Notes: a model not told the origin generated them from the sequence alone. 64,000 nt of DNA from Enterococcus_E cecorum_C (GCF_052119425.1 NZ_JBQKFH010000007.1:1-64000); one strand, 5' to 3'; counted from the first letter of the stretch, positions 41,962-51,372 are shown. Numbers and translations are program-made.

Positions 41962-43332
41962 ATGAATGAAATGTGGCAAGAAAATGTACCACCACAAGAT
42001 ATTGAAGCAGAACAAGCCGTCTTGGGTGCCATTTTTCTAGATGCGGAGGCCTTGGTCGAAGCGATGGCCGTAATTGAGCCGCAAGATTTCTATCGACGCG
42101 CCCATCAGATTATTTTTCGGTCGATGATTGCCTTAAATGATCGCAACGAAAATATCGATATTATCACACTAAAATCACAAATCGAATCTGAGAACACTCT
42201 GGAAGATGTGGGTGGAATTAGTTATTTAACCGAGTTATCGCAAGTCACGCCGACTGCTTCTGGGGTGGCGCATTATGCGAAAATCGTGAAGGATAAATCG
42301 ACTTTACGGGAATTGATTCAAGCGGCTACCAAGATTGTCAAAGAAGGTTACAGTCAAGAAGGCAGTGTAGAAGAAATTGTCGAGGCGGCCGAAAAAGGAA
42401 TTTTAAATGTCTCGGAAAAGCGTAATAGTACAGGATTTCAGGCAATTGCGGATGTCTTGAATAGCACCATGGAGCATATTGATAGGTTATCCCAACAAAA
42501 TGAAGATATCACTGGTCTGCCAACGGGATATCCAGAGCTTGATAAGATGACTGCCGGCTTGCAACCAGAAGAATTGATTATTTTAGCGGCTCGTCCAGCG
42601 GTGGGGAAAACAGCTTTTGCCCTAAATATTGCGCAAAATATTGGTACGCGGACCGATCGCAGTGTGGCTATTTTTAGTTTGGAAATGGGGGCCGAGTCTT
42701 TGGTGAACCGGATGCTGTGTGCGGAAGGAACCATTGAGGCTGGGCATTTGCGAACAGGACAGTTGACCGAACAAGAGTGGCATAACTTGATTATGGCGAT
42801 GGGAAGTTTGTCGAATACGAGTATTTTTATTGATGATACGCCTGGGATTAAAGTTTCAGAAATTCGAGCAAGATGTCGGCGTTTAGCACAGGAAAAAGGG
42901 AATCTCGGTTTGATTTTGATTGATTATTTGCAGCTGATTGAAGGTTCTGGTCGAGAAAGTCGCCAACAAGAAGTCTCTGAAATCTCTCGTCAATTGAAAA
43001 AATTAGCCAAAGAATTAAAAGTACCGGTTATCGCGCTTTCTCAGTTGTCTCGTAGTGTGGAGCAACGTCAAGATAAGCGGCCGGTATTAAGTGATATCCG
43101 TGAGTCGGGTTCCATTGAGCAAGATGCCGATATCGTAGCCTTTTTATACCGTGAAGATTATTACCAACGTCAAGGCACCGAAGAAGATAAAAATGAAGAG
43201 GAACAAGCTGTTAACGACGTGATTGAAGTCATTATTGAGAAAAACCGTAGTGGCGCGCGCGGTACAGTAGAGCTGCTCTTTAAAAAAGAATACAATAAAT
43301 TCGCTTCTATCTCCAGACGCGATGATTACTAA
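41962..43332 (+). CDS. dnaB: Replicative DNA helicase DnaB
   Basis: 456 aa from ATG 41962 (AAGGGGTG 8 nt upstream). N-terminal domain 'PPQDIEAEQAVLGAIFLD', RecA-like ATPase with 'AARPAVGKTAFALNIA', 'IFSLEMG', 'LILIDYLQLI' and 'SDIRESGSIEQDADIVAFLYR'. Hexameric helicase at the fork. Confidence 0.97.
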   Translation: MNEMWQENVPPQDIEAEQAVLGAIFLDAEALVEAMAVIEPQDFYRRAHQIIFRSMIALNDRNENIDIITLKSQIESENTLEDVGGISYLTELSQVTPTASGVAHYAKIVKDKSTLRELIQAATKIVKEGYSQEGSVEEIVEAAEKGILNVSEKRNSTGFQAIADVLNSTMEHIDRLSQQNEDITGLPTGYPELDKMTAGLQPEELIILAARPAVGKTAFALNIAQNIGTRTDRSVAIFSLEMGAESLVNRMLCAEGTIEAGHLRTGQLTEQEWHNLIMAMGSLSNTSIFIDDTPGIKVSEIRARCRRLAQEKGNLGLILIDYLQLIEGSGRESRQQEVSEISRQLKKLAKELKVPVIALSQLSRSVEQRQDKRPVLSDIRESGSIEQDADIVAFLYREDYYQRQGTEEDKNEEEQAVNDVIEVIIEKNRSGARGTVELLFKKEYNKFASISRRDDY

Positions 43333-43382
43333 AAAAGTCCAGCACAACCCAAGTGAAAAATGGGAAATGCTGGGCTTTTTTC
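43333..43382 (+). terminator. Terminator of dnaB
   Basis: AAAAAGTCCAGCA pairs with TGCTGGGCTTTTT. The following 480 bp to the PTS gene contain no gene that I can support; its right end holds the PTS promoter. Confidence 0.85.
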
Positions 43383-43760
43383 TACGGTCCGGTAACACCA
43401 CCCACACAAAAATACATAAACCCCACTCTTCTTACTTGAAAAACTTCAGTACATCCTTGTTTGGCATCATGGTAGGTTACTTGATAATTTTTTTAATGAA
43501 TATAGGGATTATCAGAGGGTGTATATAGTCTATCAGTTGGCTCAATCTTCATCATTATTGTATGGTAAACATCAAGTGTAAAAAAAGTAAATTCAGTACG
43601 TATCGCCATCTTTGTGAAGTGAACGTTTTGTTTGGGCGGACCTTACCTCTTCCATAAGTAGCACATCCATATTTCTTTTCTATGTGATAACAAGATTTTT
43701 TTATGTAAACTATCAAGAAAATCTATTCTATCTCTTCCAATCTTCAATTTGTGAAATAAA

Positions 43761-43864
43761 AGCGAAATCGGTTGCGCTGAACAAACCCATAATGTTATAA
43801 ACAAATAAAGTGTTTACAAATTTAAAAATCTAGTATATAATCTTGTTAACGAAATCGGTTGCGT
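43761..43864 (+). promoter_or_regulatory. PTS promoter with two LacI/MalR-type operators
   Basis: -35 TTTACA (43813-43818), 17-bp spacer, -10 TATAAT (43836-43841). Two copies of CGAAATCGGTTGCG lie at 43763-43776 and 43850-43863; the reverse complement CGCAACCGATTTCG has the CGCAA-CG-TT-CG pattern of LAB MalR sites. One copy is upstream of the -35, the other at about +1, so looping or blocking repression is likely. Confidence 0.75.
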
Positions 43865-43895
43865 AAAGGCAATCAGAAAAAAGAGAGGTTATAAA

Positions 43896-46058
43896 ATGAA
43901 AAAATTATTTAGTTTTGAGTTTTGGCAAAAATTCGGTAAGGCCTTGATGGTGGTCGTTGCCGTAATGCCAGCTGCAGGTTTAATGATTAGTATTGGGAAA
44001 ACCATTCCTTTAATTAATCCAAATGTAGCCGCTTTAGTCACAACAGGCGGTGTCATTGAAAACATCGGTTGGGCTATTATTGGGAACTTACATCTATTAT
44101 TTGCCTTAGCCATTGGTGGTAGCTGGGCGAAAGAAAGAGCTGGCGGTGCATTTGCGGCTGGGATTTCTTTTGTCTTAATTAACCGGATTACTGGTTCGAT
44201 TTTTGGGGTAACCAGTGAAATGCTCAATGATCCAAAAGCTTTCACCCACACATTATTTGGTACCAAAATCATGGTCAAAGGTTTCTTTACCAGCGTATTA
44301 GAAGCACCAGCCTTAAATATGGGGGTATTCGTAGGGATTATCGCCGGATTTGTCGGAGCGATGGCCTATAATAAATACTATAATTACCGTAAATTACCAG
44401 ATGCTTTATCTTTCTTCAATGGTAAACGCTTTGTTCCATTTGTCGTGATTTTATGGTCAGCTATTTGTGCGATTGTTTTAAGTTTTGTTTGGCCAGTCAT
44501 CCAAGCAGGAATTAACAATTTTGGACTATGGATTGCTCAGTCACAAGATACGGCACCCGTTTTAGCACCATTCTTATATGGTACTTTAGAACGTCTATTG
44601 CTCCCATTTGGCTTGCATCACATGTTGACAATTCCAATCAACTATACAGCCTTAGGTGGCACTTATGAAATTTTATCTGGCGCACAAGCAGGAACAAAAG
44701 TATTCGGGCAAGATCCACTTTGGTTAGCTTGGGCCACTGATTTGGTGAACTTAAAAGGTGCTGGCGATATGAGTCAATATCAATATGTGTTAACCCATTG
44801 GACACCAGCGCGTTTCAAAGTAGGTCAAATGATTGGTTCTACAGGTATTTTGATGGGGATGACTTTAGCAATGTATCGCAATGTAGATGCAGATAAACGT
44901 CATTTGTATAAATCAATGTTTGTATCTGCCGCTCTTGCAGTATTCTTAACAGGGGTTACAGAACCAATTGAATTTATGTTTATGTTTGCGGCCGTCCCAT
45001 TATATGTGGTTTATGCCTTTATCCAAGGGGCTGCCTTTGCAAGTGCTGACTTGATTTCGCTACGTGTACACTCATTTGGGAATATTGAATTACTCACTCG
45101 TACACCATTAGCCATCAAAGCAGGTCTAGGCGGCGATTTAATTAACTTTATTTTAGTATCCATTGGTTTTGGGGTATTCACGTACTTCTTAGCAAACTTT
45201 TTAATCAAGAAATTCAACTTTGCGACACCAGGACGTAACGGAAACTATGATTTAGACACAACAGATAATGCAGAAACACCAACCGCAGTTCAAGGAAATG
45301 ATCAAGCTTTTGCGATTATCAACTTACTTGGCGGCAAACCAAATATTGTCGATGTAGATGCTTGTATGACCCGTCTAAGAGTAACGGTCAAAGATAATAC
45401 GAAAGTCGGTAAAGAAGACCAATGGAAAGCAGTCGGAGCGATGGGCTTAATTGTAAAAGACAATGGCGTTCAAGCGGTTTATGGTCCAAAAGCTGATGTA
45501 TTGAAATCTGATATTCAAGATATTTTAGACTCAGGCATGGACATTCCTGAAGTGAACGTCGCTGCCAAAGAAGAAACGAAAGCGAAAACCGCAGCTACAG
45601 GGGAAAGCGTGGATTTAGTCGCAGTGGCTAACGGAGAAGTCATCGCGATTGAAGCAGTTGCAGATCCAGTCTTTTCAGGTAAAATGATGGGTGATGGTTT
45701 TGCGGTGGAACCAACTGATGGCACAATCGTTTCTCCAGTAAATGGTACGATTAAGAGCGTCTTTCCTACTAAGCACGCTATCGGAATTGAAACCAAAGAA
45801 GGTGTCGAAGTCTTAGTACACATGGGAATCGATACGGTGAGTCTTGAAGGGAAACCATTTAGTGTTAAAGTCAAAGAAGGCGATCAAGTACAAGCCGGAC
45901 AAGTCTTAGCACAAGTGGATCTAGAAGCGTTACAACAAGCGGACAAAAAAGCCACGATGATTGTCGTCTTTACCAATATGGATAAAATCCAAGCCTTTGA
46001 ACTTACCCAAAAAGGCAGTCAACAATCAGGAAATACGATTGGAAAATTAAGTATATAA
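43896..46058 (+). CDS. malT: PTS EIICBA of the glucose/maltose family, probably maltose (MalT)
   Basis: 720 aa fused PTS permease. EIIC (1-430) with 'VVVAVMPAAGLMISIGK' and 'FLTGVTEPIEFMFMF'; EIIB with phosphorylated Cys490 in 'DACMTRLRVTV'; EIIA with phosphorylated His642 in 'VEVLVHMGIDTV'. Domain order and MalR-like operators favour maltose, as in Enterococcus faecalis MalT; a glucose transporter is the alternative. GAGAGG upstream. Confidence 0.85.
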   Translation: MKKLFSFEFWQKFGKALMVVVAVMPAAGLMISIGKTIPLINPNVAALVTTGGVIENIGWAIIGNLHLLFALAIGGSWAKERAGGAFAAGISFVLINRITGSIFGVTSEMLNDPKAFTHTLFGTKIMVKGFFTSVLEAPALNMGVFVGIIAGFVGAMAYNKYYNYRKLPDALSFFNGKRFVPFVVILWSAICAIVLSFVWPVIQAGINNFGLWIAQSQDTAPVLAPFLYGTLERLLLPFGLHHMLTIPINYTALGGTYEILSGAQAGTKVFGQDPLWLAWATDLVNLKGAGDMSQYQYVLTHWTPARFKVGQMIGSTGILMGMTLAMYRNVDADKRHLYKSMFVSAALAVFLTGVTEPIEFMFMFAAVPLYVVYAFIQGAAFASADLISLRVHSFGNIELLTRTPLAIKAGLGGDLINFILVSIGFGVFTYFLANFLIKKFNFATPGRNGNYDLDTTDNAETPTAVQGNDQAFAIINLLGGKPNIVDVDACMTRLRVTVKDNTKVGKEDQWKAVGAMGLIVKDNGVQAVYGPKADVLKSDIQDILDSGMDIPEVNVAAKEETKAKTAATGESVDLVAVANGEVIAIEAVADPVFSGKMMGDGFAVEPTDGTIVSPVNGTIKSVFPTKHAIGIETKEGVEVLVHMGIDTVSLEGKPFSVKVKEGDQVQAGQVLAQVDLEALQQADKKATMIVVFTNMDKIQAFELTQKGSQQSGNTIGKLSI

Positions 46059-46067
46059 TCTCGTATA

Positions 46068-46113
46068 AAGCAAGTGGTAAGTTTTTTAGACTAGCCACTT
46101 GCTTTGTTTTTTT
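46068..46113 (+). terminator. Terminator of the PTS gene
   Basis: AAGCAAGTGG pairs with CCACTTGCTT, then TTGTTTTTTT. Confidence 0.88.
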
Positions 46114-46157
46114 AGTATAATTTTAGTGGTAACCTATGAAGAATTGAGGATATACAT

Positions 46158-46955
46158 ATGAAAGCAATCACTTTAAATACCCACAGTTGGATGGAAGCAG
46201 AGCCTAAGGAAAAGTTAGCACAAATCGTGGACTTTTTGGCCACTCAAGAGGCGGATGTTATTGCCTTACAAGAGGTCAATCAATTAATCAGCGCAAAAGA
46301 AATCATTCCGGATGACTATTTTTGCCCGCAAGAAAAGCAGCATCCTATCCGTGAAGATAATTTTGCCTATCTCATCGTCCAAGCATTGCGTAAACGAGGC
46401 TTAAATTATTATTGGAGCTATAGTTATGCCCATGTTGGTTATGATATTTATGAGGAGGGCTTAGCGATTCTATCTAAAGAGGCGCAAACACCTAAAGAAG
46501 TCGTTACCTCCAATGAAGAATATGTTAAGCACTTAACTCGTAAAATCTTAATTGCCCAAACCCAAAGTGCCATCGTGGTCTGCGGTCATTATTCCTGGGC
46601 GGGCGAACTAGGCTTTGATTACGAATGGCAAAAGACAATCGCAGCCTTAGAAAATGCGCCATTACCCATCATTTTAATGGGTGACTTTAATAATCCGGCG
46701 GGAAGTTCTGAGCACGCGCAAATCTTAGCTTCTCCTTTGAATTTGCAAGATACTTTCTTACAAGCCAAAGAACGCTATGGTGAATTTACCGTGGTGAAAA
46801 AAATTGACGGTTGGCGCGAAAATAATGATTTATTGCGCATCGACTTTATTTTTGTCGCAAAAGAGTTTCACGTGGAACAGTACCAAGTCATCTTTGACGG
46901 CCATCGTGGCAGCGTAGTCAGCGACCATTTTGGGGTTCTTGCGGTTTTTGAATAA
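46158..46955 (+). CDS. Endonuclease/exonuclease/phosphatase-family protein
   Basis: 265 aa, no signal peptide. EEP motifs: 'TLNTHSWME', 'DVIALQEVNQ', 'VVCGHYSWAG', 'ILMGDFNNPAG', 'LLRIDFIFVAK', 'SDHFGVLAVF'. Unlike the homologue at 27273 it is cytoplasmic. A parS site lies in its last 100 bases. Substrate unknown. Confidence 0.82.
   Translation: MKAITLNTHSWMEAEPKEKLAQIVDFLATQEADVIALQEVNQLISAKEIIPDDYFCPQEKQHPIREDNFAYLIVQALRKRGLNYYWSYSYAHVGYDIYEEGLAILSKEAQTPKEVVTSNEEYVKHLTRKILIAQTQSAIVVCGHYSWAGELGFDYEWQKTIAALENAPLPIILMGDFNNPAGSSEHAQILASPLNLQDTFLQAKERYGEFTVVKKIDGWRENNDLLRIDFIFVAKEFHVEQYQVIFDGHRGSVVSDHFGVLAVFE
46864..46879. promoter_or_regulatory. parS: parS site 4, inside a coding sequence
   Basis: AGTTTCACGTGGAACA, 15 of 16 to TGTTTCACGTGGAACA, encoding 'EFHVEQ' of the EEP protein. 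Confidence 0.85.
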
Positions 46956-47105
46956 GTACAGAATAGATGAATTCTTGGCAAATCAAGCGAGGGTTCATCT
47001 TTTTTTGATTTTTCGTCTTTTTGTGTAAATTTAGAGGGGTTAAAAATAAATGTTCGGTTTTTAGTCGTAAAACAAAACGATTTTAAAATATTATTCGAAT
47101 TTTCG

Positions 47106-47134
47106 TTGCAACTCCTTTGAAATCTTGTTACAAT
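47106..47134 (+). promoter_or_regulatory. Promoter of purA
   Basis: -35 TTGCAA, 17-bp spacer, -10 TACAAT (47129-47134); leader of about 75 nt. Confidence 0.8.
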
Positions 47135-47213
47135 GTACATGAAGTGCTTTTTGGCACAGCTAGGTTTTGAAGGATTCAAAGCAAACTTGCTAGCATATTT
47201 AGGAGGAATTCAT

Positions 47214-48506
47214 ATGTCATCTGTAGTGGTTGTAGGTACCCAGTGGGGAGATGAAGGTAAAGGAAAAATTACTGACTTTTTAAGTGAAAATGCGGAAGTG
47301 ATTGCCCGTTATCAAGGAGGAGACAATGCCGGTCATACGATTAAGTTCAATGGTGTGACTTACAAATTGCACTTGATTCCCTCTGGTATTTTTTATAAAG
47401 ATAAGATTAGCGTGATTGGTAACGGTGTGGTCGTCAATCCGAAATCATTAGTGAAGGAATTGGCTTACTTACATGAACGCAATATTACCACGGATAATTT
47501 ACGTATTTCTGACCGTGCGCACGTGATTTTACCTTATCACATTCAGTTAGATGCCCTACAAGAAGAAGCAAAAGGCGATAAAAAAATTGGAACAACGATT
47601 AAAGGCATCGGACCTGCTTACATGGATAAAGCGGCTCGTGTGGGGATTCGTATTGCGGATTTATTAGACCGTGAAATCTTTGAAGAACGTCTGCGCATAA
47701 ATCTAGCAGAAAAGAATCGTTTATTTGAAAAAATGTACGGGGCTGATCCAATTGCCTTTGAAGATATTTTTGAAGAATATTATGAATACGGTCAACAAAT
47801 CAAACAATATGTCTGCGATACTTCAGTGATTTTAAATGATGCGCTAGACCAAGGTAAACGTGTCTTGTTTGAAGGAGCGCAAGGAGTTATGTTAGATATT
47901 GACCAAGGAACGTATCCATTTGTTACGTCTTCTAATCCGGTTGCTGGTGGGGTAACGATTGGTAGCGGGGTTGGCCCATCTAAAATTAATAAAGTCGTTG
48001 GGGTATGTAAAGCTTATACTTCTCGTGTGGGCGATGGACCTTTCCCAACAGAATTATTTGATGAAATTGGTCACCAAATCCGTGAAGTTGGCCATGAATA
48101 TGGTACTACTACCGGTCGTCCGCGTCGTGTTGGTTGGTTTGACTCTGTTGTGATGCGTCATTCTAAACGCGTATCTGGTATTACGAACCTTTGCTTGAAT
48201 TCAATTGATGTCTTGAGTGGCTTAGAAACAGTGAAAATCTGTACCGCTTATGAATTAGATGGTGAATTGATTTATCATTATCCAGCAAGTTTGAAAGAAT
48301 TACAACGCTGCAAACCAGTCTATGAGGAATTACCAGGTTGGTCTGAAGATATCACCAACTGTAAGAGCCTATCTGATTTACCAGAAAACGCGCGTAATTA
48401 TGTCCGCCGCGTATCTGAATTAGTCGGTGTGCGCATCTCTACTTTCTCTGTCGGCCCAGACCGTACCCAAACCAACGTCTTAGAAAGCGTCTGGTCACAA
48501 ATTTAA
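47214..48506 (+). CDS. purA: Adenylosuccinate synthetase
   Basis: 430 aa from ATG 47214 (AGGAGGAATTCAT). The open frame extends 27 codons upstream through the leader and promoter, which is not coding. 'VVVVGTQWGDEGKGKITDFL', 'YQGGDNAGHTI', 'GTTIKGIGPAYMDKAAR', 'GTTTGRPRRVGW' are diagnostic. First step from IMP to AMP. Confidence 0.97.
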   Translation: MSSVVVVGTQWGDEGKGKITDFLSENAEVIARYQGGDNAGHTIKFNGVTYKLHLIPSGIFYKDKISVIGNGVVVNPKSLVKELAYLHERNITTDNLRISDRAHVILPYHIQLDALQEEAKGDKKIGTTIKGIGPAYMDKAARVGIRIADLLDREIFEERLRINLAEKNRLFEKMYGADPIAFEDIFEEYYEYGQQIKQYVCDTSVILNDALDQGKRVLFEGAQGVMLDIDQGTYPFVTSSNPVAGGVTIGSGVGPSKINKVVGVCKAYTSRVGDGPFPTELFDEIGHQIREVGHEYGTTTGRPRRVGWFDSVVMRHSKRVSGITNLCLNSIDVLSGLETVKICTAYELDGELIYHYPASLKELQRCKPVYEELPGWSEDITNCKSLSDLPENARNYVRRVSELVGVRISTFSVGPDRTQTNVLESVWSQI

Positions 48507-48526
48507 ACCTATCCCAATACAATCAT

Positions 48527-48567
48527 CAAAGCAGGTATCGTGCATTAAGGCGCTACCTGCTTTTTTT
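48527..48567 (+). terminator. Terminator of purA
   Basis: AAGCAGGTA pairs with TACCTGCTT, then TTTTT. Confidence 0.9.
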
Positions 48568-48585
48568 GAGTAAAGAGGAAAATTC

Positions 48586-48674
48586 TTTGACAGTTGCAAG
48601 GTATAAAAACCTCTGAAAACCTTGCGCGCCAAAGGATAGATGGATTTGATTCGTCTGAGAAAGTGTTGTATGTG
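48586..48674 (+). repeat. R1 repeat, copy a (89 bp)
   Basis: Begins TTTGACAGTTGCAAGG and ends AGTGTTGTATGTG. GCAAGGT/ACCTTGC and TTTG/CAAA pair into a hairpin. Exactly 89 bp like the other four copies. It marks the left end of the accessory island after purA. Confidence 0.85.
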
Positions 48675-48687
48675 ATACAGAACAGAA

Positions 48688-48812
48688 TAATTATTTGAAA
48701 AGTATGCACATGTCTAAAAGATAAAAATAAATGAACAAGCCTTCCAAAAATTTTGGGAGGTTTTTTCGCGCTTTTGAGATTTTTTTGCGTATTTAATAAG
48801 TAGCAGCAAAAA
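48688..48812 (+). repeat. R2 block, copy a: hicB 3' remnant plus terminator
   Basis: Starts with codons for LFEKYAHV and stop, identical in sense to the end of the intact hicB at 51348-51372, but nothing of hicB precedes it. Then a terminator (CCTTCCAAAA / TTTTGGGAGG) and a conserved tail ending TATTTAATAAGTAG. Other copies at 50064, 51348 and 59259. Confidence 0.75.
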
Positions 48813-48950
48813 AATTATACTCCAGATACTATACTAGATGATTTTTGGATTTTTTGAGTCCAATGGCGAGTTGACTGTTCGTACTTCTTTTGATATCCAA
48901 TGAAAAGGTTTTATAGTATAATAAATTTGTGGAGAAGAAAGGATATTTTC

Positions 48951-49820
48951 ATGAAAAAAGAAAATAAAAATCCAGTGTATTTTGGATTGACCAACGATGT
49001 TATCTTTGGTTGGATTATGAAAAGTGAGGAGAACTGTTTAGCGATTATCCGTGCGATTTTGCCAGAACTAAACATTACCAGCATTGTTCATAAAGAAATC
49101 CAGCACGACATTACCCCAGTAACCTCCGCTCGCGGTGTCCGATTTGATGCCGTGGTTAAAGATGACCAAAAACGTTATTATGATATTGAAATGCAGGTGG
49201 AAAATACCGGCGACTTAGGAAGACGTGCACGCTATTATCAATCACAAATTGATAATGAAACCTTAATGAAAGGACAAACATTCCATGATCTGAAAGAAAG
49301 TTTTGTTATTTTCTTATGTGCATTTGATCCGTTTAGTCATGGATTACGCCGCTATCAATTCCATCAATACGAAGACACGATTCGGGATTTACGTTTAGAT
49401 ACGTATTCACATGTGCTATTTGTCAATTCAAAGGGTACGGAAGGTGAAGTATCAAATGATTTGGCGGGGATTATCGATGTGATGAACCAAAAGCCTAATC
49501 AAACCAATCCCCTAGCAAGCAAATTAATGAAGGAAATTGATTATTATAACCAAAATTCAGAAAAGAGGCGAGAATTGATGGATTACGCAACAAGACTTTT
49601 AGATGAACGCTTAATTGGTGAAAAAATTGGTGAGGAAAAAGGAAGGCAAGAAGGAAGAATAGAAGCAACAAATCGAAATGCAAGAAATATAATTATTGCA
49701 TTTAAAGCGAATCAAGCTGAGCCGAGTTATATTTTTCAATTTGTCAAAAATGCATTTAAAGATGACTTTACTGATGAAGAAATCCAACAAATGATAGATG
49801 ACGTGGAAGATAACGAGTAA
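48951..49820 (+). CDS. Rpn-family PD-(D/E)XK nuclease (recombination-promoting nuclease)
   Basis: 289 aa from ATG 48951 (GAAAGGAT upstream). 'PVYFGLTNDVIFGWIMKSEEN' and the nuclease core 'RFDAVVKDDQKRYYDIEMQVE' (D..D-x-E-x-Q) identify the PDDEXK_2/Rpn family; C-terminal 'LLDERLIGEKIGEEKGRQEG' is the usual repetitive helix. Such proteins cut DNA and can act in defence or recombination. It sits between R1 copies a and b. A C-terminal fragment of a relative lies at 51451. Confidence 0.85.
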   Translation: MKKENKNPVYFGLTNDVIFGWIMKSEENCLAIIRAILPELNITSIVHKEIQHDITPVTSARGVRFDAVVKDDQKRYYDIEMQVENTGDLGRRARYYQSQIDNETLMKGQTFHDLKESFVIFLCAFDPFSHGLRRYQFHQYEDTIRDLRLDTYSHVLFVNSKGTEGEVSNDLAGIIDVMNQKPNQTNPLASKLMKEIDYYNQNSEKRRELMDYATRLLDERLIGEKIGEEKGRQEGRIEATNRNARNIIIAFKANQAEPSYIFQFVKNAFKDDFTDEEIQQMIDDVEDNE

Positions 49821-49858
49821 GTAGTTATCACCTACGTTCACCAGTGGATTATTACAAA

Positions 49859-49892
49859 AACAGCGCACTTAGTTTCAAATAGTGCGCTGTTT
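49859..49892 (+). terminator. Terminator of the Rpn gene
   Basis: AACAGCGCACT pairs with AGTGCGCTGTT, then TTTCGG; the T-run is short. Confidence 0.75.
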
Positions 49893-49961
49893 TCGGTAAT
49901 GGCGGATTTTTTTACCGTCTCTTAATAATCTATCGTATAGAGTGGAGAGTACTGTAAATTC

Positions 49962-50050
49962 TTTGACAGTTGCAAGTTTCAAAAATCGCTGTAACCCTTG
50001 CGCACCAAAGGATATCCGTGTTTAGTGGTCGCTCAAAAGTGTTGTATGTG
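49962..50050 (+). repeat. R1 repeat, copy b (89 bp)
   Basis: Same ends and length as copy a; the middle (GATATCCGTGTTTAGTGG) is the most diverged of the five. The 65 bp before it (from about 49897) are shared with copies c and d, including CTATCGTATAGAGTGGAGAG. Confidence 0.85.
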
Positions 50051-50063
50051 GTACAAATAAACA

Positions 50064-50167
50064 GAGTCACTATTTGATATGAAAATAAATCAACAAGCCT
50101 TCCAAAAATTTGGGAGGTTTTTTCACGCTTTTGAAGATTTTTTACGTATTTAATAAGTAGAGGCAAA
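50064..50167 (+). repeat. R2 block, copy b (internally deleted)
   Basis: Starts CTATTTGATATGAAAATAAAT: relative to copy a the LFEKYAHV codons after LFxx are deleted. The terminator hairpin and tail are retained. Confidence 0.65.
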
Positions 50168-50301
50168 AAGTCGCTAAAAATACATATTCACATGATAAAT
50201 ACGATGAAAATAGTCTCTTAGTTGAAGATGATGCGCGTAATGTGTATAATATCTGATGTAAAGAACACGAATTAGGGGTATTTAACCATAGAGGAGTAGC
50301 T

Positions 50302-50706
50302 ATGAGAGCAAGCATGTTTGTAATTGATGCTACAGGAAATCATGTTGTACTAATAAAAAGAGTAAAGGCTGGAAGAGAGTATTTTGTTGTACCCGGCGGA
50401 ACTGTTGAAGAAAACGAGACCCTTCACTTAGCTGCAATTAGAGAAATACAGGAAGAATTAGACATGGATGTTAGCGTCTCAAGTATATTTGAGACGTTGG
50501 ATGAGGAAGACAACACATTCTTCTTTGCTAAGACTGATTATCAGAAGGGAGAACTTTTTATTCATGGAGAAGAAAAGGGAAGAAGTAGTTCTGATAATAT
50601 CTATAAACCAATGTGGGTTAAAATTAATCAACTATTAAAAATGGAAGTATTTCCAGAATTTGATAGTGCAGTAATATCACAAATATTTAGGAAAAATTTA
50701 AGATGA
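50302..50706 (+). CDS. Nudix hydrolase
   Basis: 134 aa. Nudix box 'PGGTVEENETLHLAAIREI' followed by QEELDM. GAGGAG upstream of ATG 50302. AT-richer than the core Nudix genes. Located in the R1/R2-delimited cassette together with hicAB. Confidence 0.85.
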   Translation: MRASMFVIDATGNHVVLIKRVKAGREYFVVPGGTVEENETLHLAAIREIQEELDMDVSVSSIFETLDEEDNTFFFAKTDYQKGELFIHGEEKGRSSSDNIYKPMWVKINQLLKMEVFPEFDSAVISQIFRKNLR

Positions 50707-50791
50707 GTAAGCCGTTTTTTTATTTTGAAGGAGCCAATGAAGTTGGTAATAACGACATTATTAGAACTGCTTTCCAATTACCGGGAAACAA

Positions 50792-50968
50792 ATGCTTAAA
50801 CTAGCTAAAAAGAATGGTTGGAAAGAAGTTAGACAAAAAGGAAGTCACCATATTTTGCAAAAAGATGGCTTTCCTGTAGTGGTTGTTCCTGTGCATGGAA
50901 ATGAAGATTTAAAAAAAGGACTTGAGCAATCATTATTGAAAGATTTAGGAATCACTCTAGATAAATAG
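50792..50968 (+). CDS. hicA: HicA-like mRNA interferase toxin (short)
   Basis: 58 aa. 'LAKKNGWKEVRQKGSHHILQ' with the catalytic His of the GSHH motif, then 'VVVPVHGNEDLKKGL', the double-stranded-RNA-binding-like HicA fold. The ribosome site is poor and the start may be further upstream, with erosion of the usual first few residues. Immediately before hicB, 17 nt apart. Confidence 0.85.
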   Translation: MLKLAKKNGWKEVRQKGSHHILQKDGFPVVVVPVHGNEDLKKGLEQSLLKDLGITLDK

Positions 50969-50985
50969 TATTGAAAGGAAAATGT

Positions 50986-51372
50986 ATGATGAAGAAAACG
51001 TATCCTGCAATTTTTATACCTGAGGAAAGTGGCTTTTCAGTTGTTTTTCCTGAATTTAGTGGTGGTACGCAAGGAAAGGATTTAGAAGATGCCATGTTTC
51101 AAGCAAAAGAAATGCTAGATGGTATGCTGTCTTATTATATTGAAGAGAATATTCCTTTGCCTATCCCCTCAGATATTCACGAGATTCAAATAGACGATGA
51201 AGCTAGTTTTGTGACTTTAGTGCAAGGTGATCCTACAAGATTCCTTGAGAAGAAGACAATTCGAAAAAATATTACAATTCCTGAATGGTTAGCGGTAAGA
51301 GGCGAGAGAGATGGTGTGAATTTTTCTCAGTTACTAACAGAATCACTATTTGAAAAGTATGCGCATGTCTAA
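50986..51372 (+). CDS. hicB: HicB-family antitoxin
   Basis: 128 aa from ATG 50986 (AAGGA upstream). N-terminal partial RNase H fold ('YPAIFIPEESGFSVVFPEFSGGTQGKDLEDAMFQAKEML') binds HicA; C-terminal 'TIPEWLAVRGERDGVNFSQLLTESL' is a ribbon-helix-helix or HTH-type DNA-binding tail. Ends LFEKYAHV, the sequence left behind in R2 remnants elsewhere. Confidence 0.9.
   Translation: MMKKTYPAIFIPEESGFSVVFPEFSGGTQGKDLEDAMFQAKEMLDGMLSYYIEENIPLPIPSDIHEIQIDDEASFVTLVQGDPTRFLEKKTIRKNITIPEWLAVRGERDGVNFSQLLTESLFEKYAHV

Noticed and set aside
43322..43528. 68-aa frame after dnaB
   Set aside because: It overlaps the dnaB end and its terminator hairpin, with no ribosome site.
47133..47213. 27-codon upstream extension of purA
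   Set aside because: It begins inside the -10 element, while ATG 47214 has AGGAGG and matches the family start.
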